From an uncultured Actinomycetes bacterium (GTDB lineage Bacteria > Actinomycetota > Actinomycetes > Nanopelagicales > Nanopelagicaceae), in assembly GCA_903922325.1 (NCBI GenBank), contig CAIXTG010000125.1:1-10735 (forward strand): 10,735 nt of DNA, given 5' to 3'. Shown piece after piece: positions 1 through 5,839 of this stretch. Below the pieces are notes generated by a model. That model was given only the letters and a program-made list of their open reading frames with translations, made no database searches and was not told where the DNA came from. Every line of letters starts with the position of its first letter. Position 1 is the first letter of the stretch. Both the position numbers and the translations under genes were made by a program.

Positions 1-357
1 AGTAAATGGTCTGCTGGTCGCGATGTTTATGCCATGACAATTACTCAATTAACAATGTGTGCAGCTATGACTGGTGTAGCTTCAATCTTTGAAGGCTATT
101 CAGCTCCGCCTGATTCTGGAGTTTGGGCAGTTGTTGTATTTACGGCTGTATTTGCCACAGCTATCGCCTTTATTGTCCAGACTTGGTCACAGGCACATAT
201 GTCCGCAACCAAAGTGGCAGTTATTCTTACTATGGAAGTCGTCTTTGCGGCTTTCTTTGCCATCATCTTCGCAGGTGAGCGATTAACGCTACAGGCCGCG
301 CTCGGCGGAATTTTAGTTGTAACTGCCATGTACTTAATAGTTCTTAAAGAAGCGTGA
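1..357 (+). CDS. EamA/DMT-family transporter, C-terminal part (5' end outside window)
   Basis: The reading frame is open from base 1 (the first visible codons read SKWSAGRDVYA) to a TGA at 355-357, so the window holds only the last ~118 residues of a longer gene. What remains looks like the end of the second EamA repeat of a drug/metabolite transporter. It has hydrophobic helices around WAVVVFTAVFATAIAFIVQ, then the family-typical QTWSQAHMSATKVAVI loop, a helix containing TMEVVFAAFFAIIFAGERL (matching the usual 'EPvfaal...lgErl' signature), and a last helix LGGILVVTAMYLIVL. It would be an inner-membrane exporter or permease with about 10 helices; the substrate cannot be read from sequence. 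It lies 12 bp upstream of ltaE on the same strand, so the two are probably co-transcribed. Some EamA members (RhtA) export threonine or homoserine, which would fit a threonine aldolase neighbour, but that link is inference. Confidence 0.88.
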   Translation, partial: SKWSAGRDVYAMTITQLTMCAAMTGVASIFEGYSAPPDSGVWAVVVFTAVFATAIAFIVQTWSQAHMSATKVAVILTMEVVFAAFFAIIFAGERLTLQAALGGILVVTAMYLIVLKEA

Positions 358-369
358 GAGACTTACCTT

Positions 370-1404
370 ATGAGAGTTGATCTTCGTTCAGATACCGTCA
401 CTGCCCCATCGGCTGCAATGCGTGAAGCAATTGCTAGCGCCCCAGTTGGCGATGATGTTTACGGCGATGATCCAACTGTTAATTCACTCGAAGAACGAGT
501 TGCTGCCATGTTTGGCAAAGAAGCAGGTGTATTTACGCCGACTGGATCTTTAGCTAATCAACTAGCAATTCGTATGTTAGTTGCACCAGGTGAAGAGTTA
601 TTGGCTGAAACTAATTCGCATATCGTTCGCGCTGAACTTGGCGCTGCGGCAGTTTTCTCTGGCATTACTACTCGTACTTGGCCTGCAGTAAATGGTCTAT
701 TGAAAGCCGCAGATGCACTCGAAATCGCCCGCCCAGAATCAGGCCCATATTTAGTTTCAACTACTGCGATTGCAGTTGAGAATACTCATAACTTTGGTGG
801 CGGCACAGTGCAGCCAATTTCTGAAATTGCTGCCCTTCATGCGGGTGCCCAAAAGCTTGGTTTAGCGCTGCATCTAGATGGTGCTCGCATTTGGAACGCC
901 CATGTTGCTAGCGGGGTTTCATTCTTGGAATACGGAAAATACTTCGACACCATCAGCGTCTGCTTATCTAAAGGATTAGGTGCGCCGGTTGGTTCAGTAA
1001 TGCTTTCGACTAAAGAACGTGTTACCAAAGCCCGCGTTTGGCGCAAACGTTATGGTGCTGGCATGCGCCAGATCGGAATACTTGCAGCTGCTGGCCATTA
1101 CGCACTTGATCACAATATTGCACCTCTGGCCGAAGATCATCGCCGTGCCAAAGAGATTGCAGTTGCACTAAACGCAGTAGTTCCATCAGTAATTGATCCA
1201 GCAACTGTTCAGACAAATATCGTTGGTCTTGATTTAGCCGAATTAAATATTACTGCGGCCGAACTTGCGACTCGTTGCAAAGCTGAAGGTTTATTGATTG
1301 GCGCCCTTGGCCCAAAGTATGCGCGCCTAGTAACGCATTTAGATATTGATGATGCTGGCACAGCTTATGCAATTGAAGTTTTAAAGCGCGCCCTCGTGGC
1401 TTAA
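370..1404 (+). CDS. ltaE: Low-specificity L-threonine aldolase (PLP-dependent)
   Basis: Predicted to cleave L-threonine or L-allo-threonine to glycine and acetaldehyde in the cytosol, supplying glycine and one-carbon units. At 344 residues it has the normal family length and is collinear with E. coli LtaE as I remember it. Visible motifs are DLRSDTVT at 4-11, PVGDDVYGDDPTVN at 25-38, PTGSLANQLA at 57-66 (phosphate-binding region), His84 in the position of the PLP-stacking histidine, ENTHN at 137-141, HLDGARIWNA at 168-177 (Asp170 to the pyridine nitrogen, Arg173), and SVCLSKGLGAPVGS at 196-209 with Lys201 as the Schiff-base lysine. GMRQIGILAAAGHYAL and RLVTHLD are also conserved. The ATG is chosen because MRVDLRSDTVT is the family N-terminus; upstream there is only a weak GAGAG (356-360). 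It follows the EamA gene by 12 bp, and its 3' end overlaps the opposing ogt by 24 bp. Nothing in it looks broken. Confidence 0.95.
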   Translation: MRVDLRSDTVTAPSAAMREAIASAPVGDDVYGDDPTVNSLEERVAAMFGKEAGVFTPTGSLANQLAIRMLVAPGEELLAETNSHIVRAELGAAAVFSGITTRTWPAVNGLLKAADALEIARPESGPYLVSTTAIAVENTHNFGGGTVQPISEIAALHAGAQKLGLALHLDGARIWNAHVASGVSFLEYGKYFDTISVCLSKGLGAPVGSVMLSTKERVTKARVWRKRYGAGMRQIGILAAAGHYALDHNIAPLAEDHRRAKEIAVALNAVVPSVIDPATVQTNIVGLDLAELNITAAELATRCKAEGLLIGALGPKYARLVTHLDIDDAGTAYAIEVLKRALVA

Positions 1405-1875
1405 TAGCCACTCCTTTTTATTAACTCCGTAGGCATAATTTCCCAGCGCTCCTCCACTTTTAACAATGCGGTGGCATGGAACAACTAACATGATTGCATT
1501 CTTGGCACATGCAGTTCCGGCTGCTCTAACCGCAGCAGCTGATCCAGCCCGGTCCGCTAAATCGGCATAAGAGATAACCGCCCCTGCTTTTACTTTGCGC
1601 ATTGCTTTCCAGGCTGCTTGTGAAAATGTTGCACCTGGTTGTCTGACTGAGATCCCATTAATCGCTGAAATATCACCATCAAAGTAATCAGTAATTAAGT
1701 CACTAATGATTGGAATGTTTTTTACCACTTTAATTTCGCGACTCTGATCAGCAGCATCGAGACTTGCCTTAAGCGCGCTGATATTTGAGAGATTTGCACC
1801 CAGCAATACATGCTCGTCGGCAATTAAATTTAGATTGCCAATCGGAGTTTTGCTGGTGGTAATTAAAAGCGTCAC
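1381..1875 (-). CDS. ogt: Methylated-DNA--[protein]-cysteine S-methyltransferase
   Basis: A suicide DNA-repair protein that transfers the alkyl group from O6-alkylguanine (and O4-alkylthymine) to its own cysteine. The 164 residues fit the single-domain Ogt class. The N-terminal part (TPIGNLNLIADEHVLLG) is the variable RNase H-like domain. The C-terminal ATL/MGMT domain runs from about 79 to 164: FSQAAWKAMRKVKAGAVISYADLA (helix-turn-helix start), Arg117 in VRAAG (arginine finger), Asn126 (Asn hinge), the active-site VPCHRIV with Cys134, the G-NYAYGVNKKEWLL segment, and Glu161 near the end. The start is GTG at 1875-1873; no ATG fits the conserved N-terminus better. It begins 9 bp after the aroG stop, so translation is probably coupled within an aroG-ogt transcript. 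The 3' end runs 24 bp into ltaE on the other strand. No Ada regulatory domain is present, so an Ada-type adaptive response cannot be inferred. Confidence 0.93.
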   Translation of the reverse strand: MTLLITTSKTPIGNLNLIADEHVLLGANLSNISALKASLDAADQSREIKVVKNIPIISDLITDYFDGDISAINGISVRQPGATFSQAAWKAMRKVKAGAVISYADLADRAGSAAAVRAAGTACAKNAIMLVVPCHRIVKSGGALGNYAYGVNKKEWLLSHEGAL

Positions 1876-1884
1876 AGGTGAAAC

Positions 1885-3231
1885 TTAACGGTCGCGCAAC
1901 ATCTCCGCTACTAAAAATGCTAACTCAAGTGATTGCGAATGATTTAGGCGTGGATCGCAGGCGCTCTCATAGCGAGAAGATAGATCTTCGTGCGAGATCT
2001 GCTCGCCTCCGCCTACGCACTCAGTTACATCATCGCCAGTTAGCTCGATATGAATACCGCCTGGGTGTGTGCCCAGCGCCTTATGAACTTCGAAGAAGCC
2101 TTTAACTTCATCGAGTACATCATCAAATTTACGTGTCTTATAGCCACTTGGCGCTTCGTAAGTATTGCCGTGCATCGGATCGCAAACCCAAAGGACTTTT
2201 GCGCCTGACTTTGTAACACCATCGACTAGAGCTGGCAGAACTTCGCGAATTTTGCCGGCGCCCATGCGAGTGATAAATGTTAGACGACCTGGTTCGCGAT
2301 CTGGATCTAACCGATCGATCAAAGTTAAGGCATCTTCAACTGTGGACTTTGGCCCTAGTTTTACGCCGATTGGATTGCGAATCTTTGCAGCGAAATCAAT
2401 ATGTGCGCCATCTAGTTGACGAGTGCGCTCACCGATCCAGAGGAAGTGCGCTGAAACATCGTAAGGAAGATCAGTACGTGAATCAATTCGAGTTAAGGCC
2501 TTTTCATATTCGAGAATTAACGCTTCGTGGCTGGAGTAGAAATCAACTGTCTTAAATTCTTCGGGGCTAACACCAGCAGAAGTCATAAACGCCAGAGCGC
2601 GACCAATTTCTTGAGCCATCGCTTCGTAACGCTCGCCAACCGAACTATCGCGAATAAAACCTTTATTCCATTCGTGCACTTGGCGCAGATCTGCAAAACC
2701 ACCTTGGGTAAATGCGCGCACCAAGTTAAGAGTTGCAGATGATGTGTTGTAAACCCGAACTAAACGATCTGGATCAGGTGTACGTGACTCAAGTGTGAAC
2801 TCGAGATCATTAACTGCGTCTCCTCGGTAGGCAGGAAGTGTTACATCGCCACGAGTTTCGTTGTCATTAGATCTTGGTTTCGCAAATTGACCAGCCATGC
2901 GACCAACTTTTACAACTGGCAAACTTGAGTAGTACTGCAGAACTGCTGCCATCTGCAAGATTGTCTTGATGCGATTGCGAATTGAATCAGCAGTTGCAGC
3001 TACGAAAGTTTCGGCGCAGTCGCCACCTTGTAACCAGAAAGCTTTTCCTTCAGCAGCTAAGGCAATTTTGGCTTTTAAGTTATCGCATTCGCCCGCGAAA
3101 ACTAGCGGCGGGAATGCTTTTAACTGATTAACAGCCTTAGTTACCGGCTCGCCATCTAAGCCACCTGGCCACTGCGGTTGTTGGGCCGCAACGAGTCCAG
3201 GCGTGAATAGATTATCCAGGGAAGAAGTCAT
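1885..3231 (-). CDS. aroG: Class II 3-deoxy-7-phosphoheptulonate (DAHP) synthase
   Basis: Condenses phosphoenolpyruvate with erythrose-4-phosphate to DAHP, the first step of the shikimate pathway (cytosol, metal-dependent). At 448 residues it is close to the mycobacterial enzyme (about 460), and the order of motifs is the same. FWLQGGDCAETF at 65-76 carries metal ligand Cys72. VVKVGRMAGQFAKPRS at 106-121 is conserved. SHEALILEYE and WIGERTRQLDGAH (265-277) follow, then NPIGVKLGP (286-294). VCDPMHGNT at 349-357 carries His354, GGIHIELTG at 391-399 carries Glu396, and CDPRLNHSQSLELAFLVAEML near the end carries Asp426. These four are the expected metal ligands. The N-terminal ~40 residues correspond to the extension that in M. 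tuberculosis takes part in allosteric control; whether feedback inhibition is kept cannot be read. The ATG has no Shine-Dalgarno but has a TATCCT hexamer exactly 6 nt upstream, suggesting its own leaderless transcript. It lies 40 bp after the phosphofructokinase stop, with ogt 9 bp downstream. Confidence 0.96.
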   Translation of the reverse strand: MTSSLDNLFTPGLVAAQQPQWPGGLDGEPVTKAVNQLKAFPPLVFAGECDNLKAKIALAAEGKAFWLQGGDCAETFVAATADSIRNRIKTILQMAAVLQYYSSLPVVKVGRMAGQFAKPRSNDNETRGDVTLPAYRGDAVNDLEFTLESRTPDPDRLVRVYNTSSATLNLVRAFTQGGFADLRQVHEWNKGFIRDSSVGERYEAMAQEIGRALAFMTSAGVSPEEFKTVDFYSSHEALILEYEKALTRIDSRTDLPYDVSAHFLWIGERTRQLDGAHIDFAAKIRNPIGVKLGPKSTVEDALTLIDRLDPDREPGRLTFITRMGAGKIREVLPALVDGVTKSGAKVLWVCDPMHGNTYEAPSGYKTRKFDDVLDEVKGFFEVHKALGTHPGGIHIELTGDDVTECVGGGEQISHEDLSSRYESACDPRLNHSQSLELAFLVAEMLRDR

Positions 3232-3237
3232 GGCTTA

Positions 3238-3243
3238 AGGATA
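3238..3243 (-). promoter_or_regulatory. Candidate -10 element for leaderless aroG transcript
   Basis: Read on the minus strand, TATCCT is followed by six bases (TAAGCC) and then the aroG ATG. A -10 hexamer of TAnnnT type at this distance would place the transcription start on or next to the A of ATG. No purine-rich Shine-Dalgarno lies upstream of the ATG. No good TTGACA-like -35 is seen at 16-18 bp. The same spacing recurs at four other genes here, which raises confidence in each. Confidence 0.5.
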
Positions 3244-3271
3244 GAGAATCTAAGGTAATGGTGTTGACCAA

Positions 3272-4297
3272 TTATCCGAAGAAAACTTCGGCCTCTGCGT
3301 AAAGTGAAGGATCAACGGTCTTTAACTTGTCTGTGGCTGATGCCAGCGGAACTCGTGCAATCGAGGTTCCGTGTAGTGCAACCATCTTGCCCCAGTCGCC
3401 TTCGCTTGCAGCAGTAATTGCCATCAGGCCAAAGCGGGTAGCCAATACGCGATCGAAAGCACTTGGAGTTCCGCCACGTTGAACATGGCCGAGAACTACG
3501 GTGCGAGATTCATGACCAGTCTTAGCTTCAACTGATTGGGCCAACCATTCACCGATACCAGAGAGCTTTACGTGACCGAAAGCATCAAGAGTTTGATCCT
3601 TGATCACCATATCGCCATCTTGTGGAATCGCTCCTTCAGCAATAACGATGATCGGAGCTTGTCCTTTATCAAAACAAGAATTTACATATGCGCAAACTTT
3701 ATCGAGTGAGAATTTAACTTCTGGAATCAATACGCAAGCTGCGCTACTTGCCATACCTGAATGAAGTGCGATCCAGCCTGCATGGCGGCCCATAACTTCA
3801 ACGATCAATGCGCGGTGATGTGACTGCGCCGTTGTGTGCAAGCGATCGATAGCTTCGACTGCGATATTTACTGAAGTATCAAAACCAAATGTGTAGTCAG
3901 TATTATTTAGATCATTATCAATAGTCTTTGGCACGCCAATAACTTTTACGCCGAGGGCATCTAACTTGGTTGCAACACCGAGTGTGTCTTCGCCACCGAT
4001 TGCGATCAAGGCATCTAATCCAGCTGCTGCCAGATTTTCCTTAATGCGCTCAACGCCATTTTCAATTTTAAATGGATTGGTACGTGATGAACCAAGAATG
4101 GTTCCACCTAAAGGCAAGATATCGCGAGTGTTCTCAAGCGTTAGCGGCATAGTCAAACCCTCAAGTGGGCCTTTCCAGCCATCGCGAAAACCTACGAACT
4201 CATGACCATAATCTTTGATGCCCTTTTGAACTACCCCGCGAATCACTGCATTTAAGCCTGGGCAGTCGCCGCCGCCGGTGAGGATTCCAATACGCAT
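3272..4297 (-). CDS. pfkA: 6-phosphofructokinase, group III type, probably pyrophosphate-dependent
   Basis: Phosphorylates fructose-6-phosphate to fructose-1,6-bisphosphate. An upstream TTG at 4324 is in frame, but the ATG at 4297 is preferred. It gives the canonical MRIGILTGGGDCPGLNAVIR N-terminus, has GGAG 9 nt upstream, and makes the numbering match E. coli PfkA exactly. The product is 341 residues. Visible are the GGGDCPGLN nucleotide/phosphate loop (8-16), GSSRTNP (69-75), GGEDT (101-105), PKTIDNDL (123-130) with catalytic Asp127 and Asp129, MGRHAGW (169-175), AEG (220-222) and HVQRGGTPSAFDR (271-283). Residues 104 and 124 decide the phosphoryl donor in this family. ATP enzymes have Gly104 (often Gly124), whereas pyrophosphate enzymes have Asp104 and Lys124. 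This protein has Asp104 and Lys124, so PPi dependence and a reversible reaction (EC 2.7.1.90) are likely. It is divergent from xylB and lies 40 bp upstream of aroG on the same strand. Confidence 0.93.
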   Translation of the reverse strand: MRIGILTGGGDCPGLNAVIRGVVQKGIKDYGHEFVGFRDGWKGPLEGLTMPLTLENTRDILPLGGTILGSSRTNPFKIENGVERIKENLAAAGLDALIAIGGEDTLGVATKLDALGVKVIGVPKTIDNDLNNTDYTFGFDTSVNIAVEAIDRLHTTAQSHHRALIVEVMGRHAGWIALHSGMASSAACVLIPEVKFSLDKVCAYVNSCFDKGQAPIIVIAEGAIPQDGDMVIKDQTLDAFGHVKLSGIGEWLAQSVEAKTGHESRTVVLGHVQRGGTPSAFDRVLATRFGLMAITAASEGDWGKMVALHGTSIARVPLASATDKLKTVDPSLYAEAEVFFG

Positions 4298-4306
4298 TTT
4301 CGTAAA

Positions 4307-4310
4307 CTCC
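4307..4310 (-). promoter_or_regulatory. Shine-Dalgarno that fixes the phosphofructokinase start
   Basis: On the minus strand GGAG is followed by 9 bases and the ATG at 4297. It argues for that ATG over the in-frame TTG at 4324, whose product would carry nine extra residues not found at the usual family N-terminus. Confidence 0.7.
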
Positions 4311-4324
4311 AATATCGCTGTCAA

Positions 4325-4359
4325 TTAGATTCGCTAAAAATTTAAGTTGAGAAATCTAA
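4325..4359. repeat. 7-bp inverted repeat in the pfkA-xylB intergenic region
   Basis: TTAGATT at 4325-4331 and AATCTAA at 4353-4359 form an exact inverted repeat with 21 bp between the arms. The surrounding DNA is A/T-rich, so this may be chance. It could be a second operator half-site pair or part of the promoter region of either divergent gene. No function is claimed. Confidence 0.25.
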
Positions 4360-4370
4360 ATATTCATATA

Positions 4371-4382
4371 GTCAACGTTGAC
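4371..4382. promoter_or_regulatory. 12-bp perfect palindrome, candidate LacI-type operator upstream of xylB
   Basis: GTCAACGTTGAC is its own reverse complement, with a central CG as in many LacI/GalR-family operators. It lies 22 bp before the xylB start and would cover roughly -34 to -23 of the proposed leaderless xylB promoter, a position suited to repression. It also sits in the region upstream of the divergent phosphofructokinase gene. No regulator gene is present in the window, so the binding protein is unknown. Confidence 0.45.
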
Positions 4383-4392
4383 GATCACAGTC

Positions 4393-4398
4393 TAGCCT
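4393..4398 (+). promoter_or_regulatory. Candidate -10 element for leaderless xylB transcript
   Basis: TAGCCT is followed by six bases (TGCCCT) and then the xylB ATG at 4405, with no Shine-Dalgarno between. This matches the TAnnnT-N6-start pattern seen at aroG, glgC, glgA and the acyl-CoA dehydrogenase. The GTCAACGTTGAC palindrome occupies the -35 region. Confidence 0.45.
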
Positions 4399-4404
4399 TG
4401 CCCT

Positions 4405-5823
4405 ATGAGCCAAAGCGAACAAAACCTAGTTGCCGGCGTAGATTCTTCGACCCAATCTGTGAAATTGGTTATTCGAAACGCAGTTACCGGCGAGTTAGTG
4501 CGCAGTGGCCGTGCCAGTCACCCCGAGGGCACCGAAGTAAATCCCGCACTTTGGGCAACTGCGCTAGACCAGGCAATTGAAGCAGCTGGCGGAATTGCCG
4601 ATGTTTCCGCGATCTCAATTGGTGGCCAACAACATGGCATGGTCGCATTAGATAGCAATGGCACAGTAATTCGTGATGCACTTCTTTGGAATGACACTCG
4701 GTCTGCACAAGCCGCTAAAGATTTAAATCACGAACTTGGTGGTGATGCCGAAACCGCACGCAAAGTTGGCTCAGTTCTAGTTGCTTCATTTACAGCTAGC
4801 AAATTGCGCTGGTTAGCCGATAGCGAACCCGAAAATGCCAAACGTGTTGCAGCAGTAGCGCTCCCCCATGATTGGCTTTCATGGCAATTGCAAGGTGGCA
4901 AAGATTTTGAAAAACTATTTACTGACCGCAGCGACGCATCTGGTACTGGTTACTTTGATCCAACAACTTCACATTACCGCTATGAGATTTTGAGTCTGGC
5001 GCTTAAGCACGACTCGGAAATTTACTTGCCAAAAATAGTTGCGCCAAATGCATTTGGTGGTACGACTCTTAGTGGAATTCCGATTGCTGCAGGTGCCGGT
5101 GATAACGCAGGCGCTGCTCTTGGCTTAAATGCACAACCTGGCGACGTAATCGTTTCACTTGGAACCAGTGGAACTGCATTCTCTGTATCTAACACTCCAA
5201 CTCATGATGCAGCCGGTTTAGTAGCTGGCTTTGCTGATGCCACCGGGCATTACTTACCTTTAGTTTGCACGCTAAATGCGGCCCGAATTCTTGATGCAGC
5301 TTGCAAGATTTTAGGTAAGAGTCATGACGAAGTAGCCGCGCTGGCGCTTTCAGCGAACGCAGGTGCAAATGGCTTAACTCTCTTGCCTTATTTCGAGGGC
5401 GAACGAACCCCAAATCGTCCTAATGCAACTGGCGTTTTTGCTGGCATGAATCTAACTAACTCGAACCCCGCAGATATTGCACGTGCCATGATTGAAGGAA
5501 TGCTTTGTGGTTTGGTCGATGCTGCCGGTGCACTTGAATCACAAGGAGTAGCAGTAAATCGCATCTTGTTAATTGGCGGAGCTGCGAAAAATCCAGCAGT
5601 GGCACAGATCGCTAGTTCACTATTTGGTCGTGAAGTATTGATTCCACCAGCGGGTGAATATGTGGCAGACGGTGCTGCACGCCAAGCAGCTTGGGCGTTA
5701 TCTGGAAATACTGATGCGCCAATCTGGAATTTTGGTGAAGTAGAAAAGGTAAGTGCTAAAGCATCGCCAGATGTGTTTACTAAGTATCAAGAACTGCGCG
5801 ATCGCACTAGCCAATGGATTTAA
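4405..5823 (+). CDS. xylB: Xylulokinase (FGGY family)
   Basis: Phosphorylates D-xylulose with ATP to xylulose-5-phosphate, feeding xylose-derived carbon into the pentose phosphate pathway. The 472 residues are in the usual range. The FGGY two-domain layout is clear. The N-terminal domain opens with VAGVDSSTQSVK (9-20; phosphate loop with Asp13), then GGQQHGMV (73-80; sugar-contacting segment typical of XylB), LLWNDTRS (93-100), PHDWLSWQL (154-162) and TDRSDASGTGYFD (173-185). AGAGDNAGAALG follows with catalytic-base Asp233 at the E. coli-equivalent position. The C-terminal ATPase domain has VSLGTSGTAFS (250-260), LLIGGAAKNP (388-397) and EYVADGAARQAAWAL (418-432). The QQHGM and SDASGT segments favour xylulose over glycerol or gluconate kinases. 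No xylose isomerase or sugar transporter is adjacent. It is divergent from the phosphofructokinase across 107 bp and ends 16 bp from the convergent glgC. The start has no Shine-Dalgarno. Confidence 0.93.
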   Translation: MSQSEQNLVAGVDSSTQSVKLVIRNAVTGELVRSGRASHPEGTEVNPALWATALDQAIEAAGGIADVSAISIGGQQHGMVALDSNGTVIRDALLWNDTRSAQAAKDLNHELGGDAETARKVGSVLVASFTASKLRWLADSEPENAKRVAAVALPHDWLSWQLQGGKDFEKLFTDRSDASGTGYFDPTTSHYRYEILSLALKHDSEIYLPKIVAPNAFGGTTLSGIPIAAGAGDNAGAALGLNAQPGDVIVSLGTSGTAFSVSNTPTHDAAGLVAGFADATGHYLPLVCTLNAARILDAACKILGKSHDEVAALALSANAGANGLTLLPYFEGERTPNRPNATGVFAGMNLTNSNPADIARAMIEGMLCGLVDAAGALESQGVAVNRILLIGGAAKNPAVAQIASSLFGREVLIPPAGEYVADGAARQAAWALSGNTDAPIWNFGEVEKVSAKASPDVFTKYQELRDRTSQWI

Positions 5824-5839
5824 ATCAAAACTAGCGGAA

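Noticed and set aside
358..369. Leaderless promoter directly before ltaE
   Set aside because: The hexamer 6 nt before the ATG reads GAGACT, not TAnnnT; TACCTT abuts the ATG and is too close. Co-transcription with the EamA gene is simpler.
4298..4324. Upstream in-frame TTG start for the phosphofructokinase (nine more residues)
   Set aside because: The ATG at 4297 has GGAG 9 nt upstream, gives the conserved MRIGILTGGG N-terminus and matches E. coli numbering; the extra residues have no family support.
5817..5826. GATTTAAATC palindrome at the end of xylB as a terminator or operator
   Set aside because: It is all A/T in the core, has no loop or T-run in hairpin form, and lies at the convergent xylB-glgC junction, where such A/T palindromes arise easily.
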